Source: Vitellaria paradoxa
Lineage: Eukaryota; Streptophyta; Magnoliopsida; Ericales; Sapotaceae
DNA length: 64,000 nt
Assembly (NCBI GenBank): GCA_019916065.1
Contig: CM034241.1
Span: forward strand, 17,411,228-17,475,227
Direction: 5' to 3'
Under the pieces are notes generated by a model. That model saw only the letters and a list, made by a program, of their open reading frames with translations. It ran no database searches and was not told the DNA's origin. This document shows positions 54,415 through 64,000 of the stretch, in pieces. Made by a program: the position numbers and the translations under genes. Every line of letters starts with the position of its first letter. Position 1 is the stretch's first letter.

Positions 54415-55153
54415 AGCAAACTAAGAAGACTTCTTCCCCCCGGGGCTGCCCACACCCCCATTCTTCCTTCTATCTCCCTTCTTAAATTTATTTGTATGCC
54501 TCTGATCAAGCTCATCTACCATATGAAGTCTTTCAAATAAAGGGTTACTAATAGGCACTGAGTGACATTCGGAGCTTGGAGTTGGATTCCCATCCACCCG
54601 AGTACCAATTATCACCTGTAGCAGAGAGAAAGTAATAGGATTGGCTAAATCTTCACCCCCTATTTGCTGTAAAGAATCTTTTTGTGGAATCGGCACAAGA
54701 GCTAAGGATGGAGTATCACCCTCATCTTCAACCTTATCTTGTAAAACTTGAAATCCATTGCTAAGGCTACAAGAAGCTTGAACTGTAGGAGCAACCGGAG
54801 TAAGGGAGACATCAACCACAATTGATTTCCCATGCCGACGCACTTCCTCCCACCCTTTTTCTTGTTTCTCCTTGTTAGCCATCAGGGATTTAGGAGGGAC
54901 CCCCAAAACAGATTTATTAGGAGAGGTAGGTAGAGAAGGGGCTTCCTTTGGCCTCCATTCCGTAGCTTTAACCTTTTTACAATTCTTGGCAAGATGACCA
55001 AACTCCTTGCAAACCACACATCTTTTAGGCACCCAATTATATTCCACTCTAATTTCCACACAAGAGCCATCAAGTAACTCAATATCAAAGCACTCAGGAA
55101 GAACATCATCTACTCCAATCTCAACACAAACCCGTGCAAAATGAATCCTCTTC

Positions 55154-55537
55154 CTCAAAACCTCACCAACCATGAGAGGGCGAAGTCTTGTGGGCTGCGG
55201 GGAAGTTTAGCAGGAAGCATTTGGGTAACACTCTTTGTTAAATTGTGTGGGCTGGCATGATTTATTACTTGTGGGGAGAAAGAAATGCTAGAATTTTCAA
55301 AGGGAAGCATTCTAATGTTACAAGCATAGTAAAGAAGATTGAACAAGTAGTTAGAGCCAAGTTTTCTTATCACTTACCTAGTATGGCTAAAGTAAATGCT
55401 AGTCTAATTAATAGTTGGGGGGTTCATATGTAATCTTCTATTATACATTTTGATACTCGGGGGTATGCCCTCTTGATATTGTACATAAACATTCCCATTA
55501 ATCCAAAATACGCTTACTTACCAAAAAAAAAAAAATT
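55154..55537 (+). mobile_element. 5'-truncated LINE inside LINE-delta ORF1
   Basis: 384 bp: end of zf-RVT (MIYYLWGERNARIFKGKHSN … NASLINSWGVHM), hairpin GGGGGTATGCCC (55459-55470), CTTACC plus poly(A). Target duplication aatcctcttc (55144-55153, 55538-55547). Its last 50 bases are the best match to the LINE pieces beside the copia LTRs. Confidence 0.85.
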
Positions 55538-56529
55538 AATCCTCTTCAACGATTCTGTCATGTGATCCGTATGTAAAGGTCTCCCTACAACACTTGCAAT
55601 ATAACTAAGCCCGTCCTCCAACCAATACTCCAAAGGAATATTATAAAAGTGAACCCAAATAGGAACCCTTTTACAACCAGCCCGAGAAAAATTCATCCCC
55701 AACTTCCATAATTGAAGAAAAATAGGCCTCCCTCCAAAATACCATGGTCCCCCATCCAACACGGCTCTAGCACTAGAGCTATCTGAAAATTGAAAGAAGA
55801 AAAAACCAATACCATTACTCAAGACTTCAAGCAATCCTTTAGAACCCCACAATTTCATAGCATGATTCTGAATTAATGAAAAGGGCAGCTTATCAAGAAA
55901 GAACCTCAAAACAGTATTTTCCCACCTAGATGCTCCTTTATGAACCACCGAAGGAGGAGGCTTAATTTTCACCTTCCCCTCTGAAGGAGAAGGTTTAATG
56001 TATCTCAACTTTATACCTGTAGCACCTTGCTTAACAACCGAGGCCCAATTCGCTTGCTTTTTATCCTTGCTCACATTTGCACAAGAGAGAGAAGTAGAAG
56101 GATTAGAAAGAGAAGGAACAAATTCCCCATGCTCCAATTCATTCCCATCCTCACCGTTATACAAGACCAGTGTTTGCTCACCATCCACCTCATGCCCATT
56201 TTTAGTCTCAACTTGATCAGCCCAAGAGCAAGCCAAAAAAGAAGAATGAGAAGGAGAATATACCTTGCGTGCATCATTCAAACCCACTTTCTTAGTTTCT
56301 TTAAATCAAGAAATTAGTTTGTTCAAAGAATCTACATCATTTGCATGCAACATATCCTTCACCAGATCCAAAAGAGTCTCATCATGAGGTTTACCACCAT
56401 CCATAACCATAGAATCGCCATGAACCTGAGACTCCCTCAACATAACATTCGCTAATCCATTTTGAAAAGATTCAGAGTTTGAGAACTCGAAACCCTGAGG
56501 CGCAACAAGCCCTTTATCATGTTCACCCA

Positions 56530-56983
56530 AAACCCTAGATATAGCCGCCTCTTGAAAAGACAAATCACACGACATAGAAGTTGCAGAAACCCTAGCCGTA
56601 TCAAGGACTTCATTAGGCTTGGAAACCCTAGCCGCCACTTGTCCAGTTTGCAAATCCTTCTTCACATCAGATCCATCCCGAAGATGAACATTTACCCGAC
56701 GCCCTCCATGTAAAAGAAGAGTGGAAAAATTAGAAGAACTTGGCTTACCTTCGTCTACATTCACCAAGCGGTTGCCATGCAAAACCCTAGCCGTCGGTTG
56801 CAAAGATACCCTAGCTGCTTCAACATTGTTTGCCTTAATTCGGGAATCCTCATCTAACCATGCTTGTTTAACATGAACATCACTAGAAACATCATTCAAA
56901 CTCATTCCAATATCATGAAGTCGATCTCCTGAACTCTATCTTCAATCGGCAAACCCCTAGATCCTTCATCCTTAGAAACCCTA
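56530..56983 (-). promoter_or_regulatory. Five telo-box motifs in LINE-delta ORF1
   Basis: AAACCCTA at 56530, 56587, 56623, 56782 and 56976 on the plus strand, coding A-R-V or related codons on the minus strand. It parallels 4847-5398. Regulatory role is inference. Confidence 0.5.
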
Positions 56984-57148
56984 GCCGTAGATACCAAAGC
57001 ATGATTATCAAACAAAGAAGAATAAAGTAAAGTCTGATTGGATGCCATGACAAATTGGAAGACACCCTAGAATCTCCACGAAAATCTAGAGAGAGAAACT
57101 AGAGAGAGAGACTCATTTCATACCCATTCACAAAAATATCACTATAAC

Positions 57149-58786
57149 GGACTAGGCAAGGTGACCCAGTCTCTCCATACTTGTTCTTGCTTGCCATGGA
57201 ATTTTTCACTCGGCTCTTCAATAATCAAGCAAAGGCAAAAGGTTACTCTTATAATCCCCAGTGCCTCAACCCAGCCATAACACATATATATTTTGCAGAT
57301 GATTTGTTTATTTTGTGCTCTGCAAATGACAAAACTTTTCAGATTGTACAAGCTAGCCTCCAAGAGTTCCACAAGTACTCTGGATTGAAGCCAAATGGGA
57401 AGAAAAGCAAGATTTATATCTCAGGTATCAGCCATCAGGAGAAACAAAGGCTCTGTGACATTCTTGGCTTCCAACTTGGGGAGTTACCAGTTAAATACCT
57501 TGGAGTCCCACTGATTTCTACAAAGCTCAAGTATGAAGATTGCAAGGAGCTCATTGATAAGATCACCAAGAAAGTGAAAAGCTAGACTTCCAAAAACCTC
57601 TCATACGCTGGTAGGTTGGTACTCATCAAGTCTATTCTCTTTAGCATAAAGATTTATTGGAGTCTTCATTTCATACTCCCTAAAAAAGTCTGTAATTCCA
57701 TTGAGCAAACACTGCGAAGGTTCCGATGGTCAGGCTCAGAACTGAAAAAGTCGGGAAGTAAAGTGGCATGGAATGAGATATGGTTTGGGCATTAGACCAA
57801 TACATGAATGGAATAAAGCCTCAATGCTTAGACACATATGGACTTTATGCTCTAAAACCAGTCTCTATGGGCAAGGTGGTGTAGGTCTAATCTACTAAAA
57901 GGAAGATGCTTTTGGGAGATCAAACCACCATCGGATTGCTCACGGAATTGGAAAAGATCCTCAAGCTACGATCAGAAGCTGTCCACATTTCCAAATACAA
58001 GGTTAGAAGAGGGGACACTATCTCACTTTGGTACTCTAATTGGCACCCAAATGGACCTCTCATTCCTAAGTATGGACAAAGAGTGGCATATGATGCAGGG
58101 ATACCAAAAAATGCTAAAGTTGCTAGTGTTATCAGAGATGAACAATGGAGATGGCCTTATCCAAATATTTGGGAACTTCGGGAAATCACTGAAGCTTCAT
58201 TGGGCTACCAGCCGAGCTCTACTAGAGATGATATCTTCATATGGAAGGCTTCAAGAACAAAGTGTTATAATGCGGCTGCTACTTGGCAAGCCATTCGGGC
58301 ACATACACCAAAGGTACATTGGCACACACTTTTGTGGATCCTAACCATATTCCTCATCTTAGTTTCATTGCATGGATGGCTATCAAAGGGAGGCTTTGCA
58401 CCAAAGACAAGCTTGTTACTTGGGGAATAAGTGTTGATCCATTATGTGTTCTATGTAGGCAAAATGATGAGAGCATAAACCATTTATTCTTCTCTTGTCC
58501 ATTTTCTGCCAAGATAAGAGGAGCCATTCTCCTCAAATGCCACATCACCAAAGCTAAGCAACCATGGAGGGAGGAAATACCTTGGGCCATGGGGAAGTTT
58601 AGCGGAAGGAATTCATCCAAGTGTATATGCAAACTAGCTTGGGTGGCCATGATCTACCACCTTTGGAAAGAAAGGAATGCTAGAGTCTTCAGATGCACTT
58701 CCTTAACCACATCAAGTGTCATCAATGCAATTCTATATGATGTAAGAATTAGATGCTCTCATGCTAATGTAAATATAGACTTTTGA
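57149..58786 (+). pseudogene. LINE-eta ORF2: late RT and zf-RVT
   Basis: LLAMEFFTRLFNNQAKAKGY, ITHIYFADDLFILCSANDKT (FADD intact), KKSKIYISGISHQEKQRLCD, LPVKYLGVPLISTKLKYEDC, LSYAGRLVLIKSILFSIKIY, SGSKVAWNEIW, YKVRRGDTISLWYSNWHPNG, then zf-RVT: HTLLWILTIFLILVSLHGWL shifts frame against HIPHLSFIAWMAIKGRLCTK and DPLCVLCRQNDESINHLFFS. It ends MIYHLWKERNARVFRC. Several frame shifts are present. Confidence 0.85.
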
Positions 58787-58914
58787 AAGATGGGTTAAAT
58801 ACTTGCTTATAGTTTGTAATACGGGGGAAGCCCCCTAAGATGATGTACATATTTATTCTCCCATTAATCCAAAAGAATACATAATTACCAAAAAAAAAAA
58901 AAAAGTCTTATCAT

Positions 58915-58933
58915 ACCCTACTTACCAAAAAAA
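58915..58933 (+). repeat. Tail-only LINE insertion, third copy of a target repeat
   Basis: ACCCTACTTACC plus poly(A) lies between two copies of aagtcttatcat (58903-58914, 58934-58945). The first is itself the right duplication of LINE-eta, so the site was used twice. Confidence 0.88.
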
Positions 58934-59399
58934 AAGTCTTATCATTTTTTTTGAAAAGGTAAACGTAAATATATTAATGAAAATAAAATGTTACAAGTAC
59001 ACACAGGGGTATACCCCTGGAGATTACATCAAGCCAAATTTAATGAGAGTTCAATAACAGGCAATCTAAACACAATGAATGTTCAAAAAGAATAGACACT
59101 ACAAATCACATTCATCAAAGAAAACAACCAATCAACCAATCAGAGAAGGTGAAAGATGCCACGAGTGAATCAAGTGAAGATTGGTGGGATTATTTGGAAA
59201 GCCAATGCAATCCAATAATCTCAATTTGACCAAATCTATAATCCAGTTAACCAATGTAAGTTCATTTCGAGGAGGATTTCCATGCAAACGAGAATTCCTT
59301 TCCTTCCATATTATGTAGACCGTGGCTGCCAAGGAGATTCTACCCATGAAAGAAATAAGTGAAGAGCCTCTGAAACTAGAACATGCCCAATGTATAGTA

Positions 59400-59419
59400 T
59401 TTTATTTTTTTTGAAAGGA
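59400..59419 (-). repeat. Tail-only insertion, CTTTC tail type
   Basis: T-rich run plus GAAAGGA (sense TCCTTTC plus poly(A)), flanked by perfect 15-bp copies of gcccaatgtatagta (59385-59399, 59420-59434). This is the tail used by the SINEs and LINE-delta. Confidence 0.9.
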
Positions 59420-60246
59420 GCCCAATGTATAGTAGAAGACCAATCAGATGGGACGGCTTGAATAGCACATTTGGCTAGGATAAAGTGCCACACCCGAAAG
59501 GAGAAACAATACTTGAAGAATAAGTGGTCATGGTTTTCAACATCATCACCGCATAAGTGACAAGTCATATGCTGAAGCAAACCAAAGGAGCAAAGACGAT
59601 CTTGTGTTGCTAGTCTCTTCCGAATAGCCAACCATAGAAGAAAAGAATGTCTTGGAATATGCCATTTATACCAAACCAGATGATACCAATCCACCCGAGA
59701 TGAAGGAGATCTAAGGATTTCCTAAGCTGATTTAAGTGAAAATTCTTGGCCTCCATTCTTGTTCCAAACAACTTTATCACTTCTATCACAATTTGGGCTC
59801 GCTAAATGCAAGGTTTCTTCTTTCAAATCAAGGAGTTGATTAGAATTTGCTGCAGGCCAATGCCATCTATTTAGAGAAATTATAGCACTTACCTTGGCAT
59901 CCTTAGGCAAACATGAATCATAAATGACCTGAGCATTTGGTGTAATGGAAATAGGACCACAAGGCATCCAAGAGTCAAACCATAACAAGGTATGCTGCCC
60001 ATCACCAATATTAACCGAAATAAATGGCTTAAGCCGATCCCTTAGCTTCAGAACTTTCCTCCAAGTCCAAGAACAATTTCAAGGAACTTTTGCAACCCAA
60101 AAATGGTTCTTATGAAGCAAGTTGATTTTGATCCAAGTAACACACATAGATGTAGAAACGAGTTGGCAAAGTGGCCAAATATACCTGGACATTGCAGCTA
60201 AGTTCCAATCCTTTATCTTTCTTATGCCAAGGCCACCCTCTTTCTT

Positions 60247-60292
60247 TTTATTTTTTATTTTTTGGTGACCCGGAACCCCACCGATTTATTGC
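60247..60292 (-). repeat. Short poly(A)-ended insertion
   Basis: T-rich run then GGTGACCCGGAACCCC…, between aaggccaccctctttctt (60229-60246) and caccctccttctta (60293-60306). The source element is not recognised. Confidence 0.6.
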
Positions 60293-60307
60293 AGCACCCT
60301 CCTTCTT

Positions 60308-60866
60308 ACGTGAACATCACCTTGAAGTCACTTGGCACTCTATTGTATGGTTCAAATTTCATGTTCCCCGCCATTCCTTCATCTTATGGCTAGCAGTACA
60401 CCACAAACTTCCTACACAAGATCGACTTCAGTCTCATGGAATTTTGCAGCCTACTAGGTGCTCACTTTGTCAGCATGATGTGGTTCAATGGTGCATTACT
60501 AGCTTGTCTGGAAACTCTTTACTTCATCTACTTGGCCGCTTGGGATTTGCTGCATTGGTGTATTTCATTTGGCGTGAACGGAACACTCGGATTCATAATA
60601 ACACCCCCATAGATGCTGGTCTCCTTATGAAGCATGTGGAATCCATTGTTCACCTTCGGATCATGTCTTGTAAGCCTTTTAAAAGGAATGATGCTAATAG
60701 GCATTTACTGAGCAAGTGGTCTCTTCCTTCCTATGTATTAAAAGAATAATTCCCTAAGTTTCTTATGTAGGCTTCGGCCAAGTCAATAAAGGGAATGCCC
60801 CTTTTGTTTTGTACACCATTTTCCAATCCTAATAAAAATTTAAATTTACCTTTCAAATGAAAAAAA
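60308..60866 (+). mobile_element. 5'-truncated LINE 3' end
   Basis: zf-RVT (HSIVWFKFHVPRHSFILWLA … RCSLCQHDVV), YFIWRERNTRIHNN, end LLSKWSLPSYVLKE, hairpin AAAGGGAATGCCCCTTT (60788-60804), and TTTACCTTTCAAATG plus poly(A). The right target copy aaggccaccctccttctt (60867-60884) matches 60229-60246. The segment between zinc-knuckle and SLSGNS is deleted relative to LINE-zeta. Confidence 0.82.
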
Positions 60867-61089
60867 AAGGCCACCCTCCTTCTTAGGCTTAGAAACATCC
60901 TCCCAAGCAACTTTGGCCCCACGTCTCCCCAAAGCCACTCCAGACCAAAGGAAAGTAGCAATGATGCTCTCAATGGACTTAGGAACTTTTGAAGGGAGTA
61001 CAAAATGAGAACACCAATACAAAACAGATTGTCCAAACTTTGATTCTCTTCAAAATTCGATCCTCCAACTCCTTACAATCACTAGCTTT

Positions 61090-61105
61090 TTTTTTTTGGT
61101 AAATG
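61090..61105 (-). repeat. Tail-only LINE insertion
   Basis: T-tract plus GGTAAATG, flanked by 12-bp copies of atcactagcttt (61078-61089, 61106-61117). Confidence 0.87.
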
Positions 61106-61147
61106 ATCACTAGCTTTAAGCTTAGTCGATATAAGGGGAACACCCAA

Positions 61148-61164
61148 ACTATCAAAAAAAAAAG
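61148..61164 (+). repeat. Tail-only LINE insertion
   Basis: ACTATC plus poly(A), flanked by 13-bp copies of ggggaacacccaa (61135-61147, 61165-61177). Confidence 0.82.
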
Positions 61165-62661
61165 GGGGAACACCCAAGTAACGAATAGGATGATGACCCA
61201 ATGAGAACCCCAATAAATTGACAATGTTAGATTGCATCTTATCGCTAATTCCAGAAAGAAAAATAAAACTTTTAGCCAAATTAGGTTGCAAACCCAAGAG
61301 AGATGAGAAGATATGAATGGCATCTTTCACTACATTAATAGAATCCAAGTCTCCTTTGCAAAATATCATGAGATCATCCACAAAACAGAGATGAGAAAGT
61401 CTTGTCTTACGGCATCTCCAATGAAATTTAAAGGAGGAGGAACTCCAAATGCACTTATTAAGAATTCGGGAGAATACTTCCATGCAAACGACAAATAAAT
61501 AAGGGGATAATGGATCACCTTGCCGAATACCCCTTCTTCCCTTCAAAATAGCCTTGCAACTCACCATTAATTGAGATAGAAAATCGTGGAGAGGAAACAC
61601 AAGCTTTGATCCAACCAATGTAATTTGAGGGGAACCCCAACAATGCTAGAGTATCCCACAAAAACTCCCACCAAATAGAATCAAAGGCTTTTATTAAGTC
61701 CACTTAGATAGTACAACACGGAGAAGAAGAAGGTAAGTGATATCCTCATACCAACTCCTGAGCCATGAGAATGTTTTCCCCAATATGTTTGCTAGAAATA
61801 AAGGTAGCTTGCGCTTCATTAATAAAGGAGGGAAGTACTTGCTTCAATCGGTTTGCAAGTAACTTGGTGATGCACTTATAAATGGTGTTACAGCAAGAAA
61901 TTGGCCAAAAGTCCCTCCAGTGAGAAGCTTTAGGCACTTTCAGTATAAGTGCAATGATTGTAGCATTTGTTTCCTTCAAAAGAATAGATGAAGCAAAGAA
62001 TTCTTGGATAGATTGTATCACATCTAATCCTGCAATGCTCCAAGCCGCTTGAAAGAAAAATGCATTGAAACCATCCAGCCCCGGAGCTTTGTTTGAATGT
62101 AAACTAAACATGGCTTCCTTTATCTCCAAATCAGTAAAAGAAGCTAAGAGCATCTCTCTTTGAGTATCATTCAAGAAGGAATCCACAAAGTGCTACAAGG
62201 TATCAATTCCTGCATAGAGGTAGAAGACTCCGTACCAAGAAGATTCTTGAAAAAATTAACTCCTGAATCAACAACTTCCTCCTTATCCTTGAACCAAGCA
62301 CCATTATCTTCTTGAATAGCAAGAATTTTGTTGACATTAAGTCGGCCTTTAATGGAATTAAAGAAAAAGAAAAAGGCGGAATTATTATCTCCTTCTTTTA
62401 ACCATTGCACCCTACTTTTTTGCCTTGCATAGCTCTCCATACTTCTACTAGCATTAGAAAGGCTAGCAAGAAGAGATCTCTCATTCTTAATCAAATTAGC
62501 ATCACCCCCATTCCTTGCTATTTCAGTTTGGATCATGTTTAATTCATTGCGAAGAGGCTCTATAAAACCATTAAGCTCTTTGTTTTTCCGAACACTATGC
62601 TCCTTAAGCGCCAATTTGACCAGCTTTAGTTTCTTGTAGACCTTGTACATAGCAAAGCCTT

Positions 62662-63417
62662 TTTTTTTTTTTGTGGGTAGTTAAGTGAGTGTTTTATTAC
62701 CAAAAAATATAGATTTATAACTAGCTCAATACAAACCCCAAAGGGTACACACCTCATATAGAGGATCCAAAAAGTACTAAGAAACCATCTAACCTATCCT
62801 TTAATAAATCCACTTACAACCCAAGTGGATAGGTTAACAAAATAAGCCTCATCTCTTCCTAGCTTTGTTTGAGTTAAAGCTTGGCCCTTTGGTGAGTGAG
62901 ATGCTTGCTAGCGCTTGCTCCTTAGCAAAATTAAGCTTTTGAATATGGTCTAGGAGTAACTTCTTTTGCCGAGCTTGGGAGGAGGTTGGTGTTGTTTTTG
63001 CTTGCTTCGGCCCTTGCTTGGTTGATACCTCATCATCCTTCGACTCTTGCTTCAACTTTAGACTATTGTCTTTCTCTTCACACTCATCCTCTTTGCATTA
63101 TTGTAAAATCTCAAACATATTAGATGAAGCTTGTGGTGTGTCCTTGCTCATTTCCTTTGGTGCTAAATTGTCTTGTTGCTCATTCACTTTCGAGTGCACT
63201 TCAAAGGTGTTGACCGTGGGTTGCAAAGACACTTTGCTTCCTTCAACTAATGGTTTATTACTCCTTCCTCTATTCTTCACTTCTTGCCAATCTTTATCCT
63301 TGTGCTCTTTAATTTTCCATTTTTGCTTGATTTGCTTGACTTCGGACTTTGGTTTTGTGGGGCAAGACGATACCGTGTGACCATAAACTTTGCATCCTTC
63401 ACACTTTTTTGGTTTTC
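62662..63417 (-). mobile_element. O1d: 5'-truncated ORF1-only retroposon
   Basis: 756 bp with 16-bp target duplication tacatagcaaagcctt (62646-62661, 63418-63433). Minus strand: ORF1 from the zinc knuckle to its stop, then the O1 tail and poly(A). It sits in the LINE-epsilon endonuclease-RT linker and no ORF2 sequence is present. Confidence 0.9.
62849..63417 (-). pseudogene. O1d ORF1 C-terminal part
   Basis: Knuckle CEGCKVYGHTVSSC, charged linker KQKWKIKEHKDKDWQEVKNR, KDTPQASSNMFEIL then a stop (about 63099) where O1a reads Ser, then KLKQESKDDEVSTKQGPKQA and the conserved end LLLDHIQKLNFAKEQALASI. It is very close to O1a over the shared part. Confidence 0.85.
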
Positions 63418-63725
63418 TACATAGCAAAGCCTTGGATTAGAGTCTTCCAAGCTTGTTCAACCATTGGCAAAAAATCCTCAAACTTAGCCCAATGATTGAA
63501 ATTTTTAAAAGTCCTCTTAAAGGAAGGCAAAGCAATTCCCAAATCCACCATAGCAGGAGAGTGATCCGAAATACCATAAGGCAAAAACTCCACTAAAGCA
63601 TTACCAAAAGAATGAAGCCAAGAGGAATTAGCCAAGACTCTATCAATCTTACGCAAAATATGTCCAAAAGCTCTTGAATTTATGCCAAGTGTAAAGAAAA
63701 TCACCAAATCGTTTTTTCTCAAGAT

Positions 63726-64000
63726 CGGAATGTTCAGATGGGGATAAGAAAGTCAAAGAAAGCCAATGCAAGCTCAAGCTCTTCTCTACTGCAAAACAAA
63801 TTAAATTATGCCAAGGAGCAAGCATTAGCAAGCATCTCACTCATCAAGAAATCAAGTTCTAAATCAAGCAAAGCAAGAAAGAATTGAGAAAAGATGAAGT
63901 TATATGTAAGACTAGTGTAATAACCTATCCACTTGGGTTGTAAGTGGAATTATTAGTGGATAGAATAGATGGTCTTGTATTTTGGATCCCCTTAGATGGG
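63726..64000 (+). mobile_element. O1e: ORF1-only retroposon 3' part, cut by window end
   Basis: Plus strand: the ORF1 end LNYAKEQALASISLIKKSSS (with frame changes near 63780-63805) and stop near 63885, then the O1 3' UTR CCTATCCACTTGGGTTGTAA… up to base 64000. The tail should continue beyond the window. Its left junction with LINE-epsilon near 63725 is approximate. Confidence 0.75.

Larger units (their letters stand above)
54421..57048 (-). pseudogene. LINE-delta ORF1: ARVS repeats, DUF4283, zinc knuckle
   Basis: ATG 57048 (MASNQTLLYSSLFDNHALVS). The N-terminus has repeated T/A-A-R-V-S words encoded over telo-box DNA (five AAACCCTA, 56530-56983). A frameshift near 56935 and TGA near 56303 interrupt it. 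DUF4283: RWENTVLRFFLDKLPFSL … GGPWYFGGRPIFLQLW … VPIWVHFYNIPLEYWL. After the 384-bp insertion: RIHFARVCVEIGVDDVLPEC, knuckle CVVCKEFGHLAKNC, KGWEEVRRHGKSIVVDV, and the basic end KFKKGDRRKNGGVGSPGGKK. RNA binding is expected for the family. Confidence 0.88.
50835..57131 (-). mobile_element. LINE-delta, full-length two-ORF LINE
   Basis: 6,297 bp with 14-bp target duplications aaaaatatcactat (50821-50834, 57132-57145). Minus-strand order: CT-rich leader, ORF1 57048-54421, six bases, ORF2 54414-50990, tail with perfect palindrome AGGGGTATACCCCT (50895-50908) and TTTACCTTTC plus poly(A). It contains a 384-bp truncated LINE (55154-55537) and a tail-only insertion (54328-54342). It is the best reference copy for the family in this window. 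Confidence 0.93.
50776..58902 (+). mobile_element. LINE-eta, 5'-truncated, split by LINE-delta
   Basis: Pieces 50776-50801 and 57149-58902. It begins in RT at the G-L-R-Q-G-D-P block and ends with GGGGGAAGCCCCC (58823-58835) and AATTACC plus poly(A). Target duplication aagtcttatcat at 50764-50775 and 58903-58914. A small T-rich insertion (50802-50834 plus 57146-57148) duplicated ggactaggcaaggtgacc, and LINE-delta then landed inside that. Confidence 0.82.
58946..63725 (-). mobile_element. LINE-epsilon, 5'-truncated, interrupted
   Basis: Minus strand from a tail (TTTACCTTTTC plus poly(A), palindrome CAGGGGTATACCCCTG at 59004-59019) through zf-RVT, RT and endonuclease. Insertions: 60247-60884 (LINE and short element), 62662-63417 (O1d), and three tail-only insertions. 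It ends at about 63725 inside the endonuclease. Confidence 0.87.
59132..63725 (-). pseudogene. LINE-epsilon ORF2: endonuclease, RT, zf-RVT
   Basis: Read from 63725 down: RAFGHILRKIDRVLANSSWL, LPYGISDHSPAMVDLG, KVYKKLKLVKLALKEH, VQWLKEGDNNSAFFFF, EAMFSLHSNKAPGLDGFNAF, NTIYKCITKLLANRLKQVLP, LIKAFDSIWWEFLWDTLALL, GRRGIRQGDPLSPYL, LCFVDDLMIFCKGDLDSINV (FVDD), LGVPLISTKLKASD, and zf-RVT (YHLVWYKWHIPRHSFLLWLA … MTCHLCGDDVENHDHLFFKY). Stops and frame changes are scattered. RT catalytic residues are kept, the reading frame is not. Confidence 0.87.

Noticed and set aside
1..64000. CRISPR array, phage, integron or bacterial operon
   Set aside because: No direct-repeat/spacer array, no prokaryotic genes; the repeats seen are target duplications and LTR words.

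Overview
This is a gene-free, repeat-dense stretch of a eudicot-type plant nuclear genome. I see no host gene, no rRNA, no organelle or bacterial sequence. Almost every base I can assign belongs to retroelements nested in one another. The plant assignment rests on L1-clade LINEs with a DUF4283/CX2CX4HX4C ORF1 and a zf-RVT C-terminus, a Ty1/copia element, an Athila-type Ty3/gypsy element primed by tRNA-Asp, and tRNA-derived SINEs.

Layout. 1-10143: LINE-alpha in two opposed halves (1-1922 on minus, 4766-6710 plus 9824-10143 on plus), with a copia LTR, an inverted gypsy LTR piece, an ORF1-only retroposon and a solo LTR inside. 10144-14077: copia pol remnant with 3' LTR. 14078-17505: LINE fragments carrying two SINEs. 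17506-25764: LINE-gamma (plus), split by a full-length ORF1-only retroposon (20573-23121) and a solo LTR (23285-25192). 25765-26936: LTR and LINE debris. 26937-41316: a complete, young Athila-like element (1540-bp LTRs, GAACC target duplication) with broken gag-pol and an intact third ORF. 41317-49222: LINE debris and LINE-zeta, itself split by a second full-length ORF1-only retroposon (42834-46039) and a third SINE. 49223-58945: LINE fragments plus LINE-delta (50835-57131, minus), the most complete two-ORF LINE. 58946-64000: LINE-epsilon (minus) with further insertions.

How the parts relate. The autonomous LINEs encode ORF1 (nucleic-acid-binding), then ORF2 (endonuclease, reverse transcriptase, zf-RVT). 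Three groups appear to use the same target-primed machinery. (1) ORF1-only elements lack ORF2 altogether but have poly(A) tails and 12-13 bp target duplications. (2) tRNA-derived SINEs end in the same TTTACCTTTC tail as one LINE group. (3) At least 18 'tail-only' insertions of 15-30 bp consist of the last 4-16 nt of a LINE transcript plus poly(A), each with a 10-17 bp target duplication. Ten LINE tails carry a G-rich/C-rich hairpin whose two arms vary together. No LINE, copia or gag-pol reading frame here looks intact; the only long undamaged frame with an ATG is the Athila third ORF (36732-38021).
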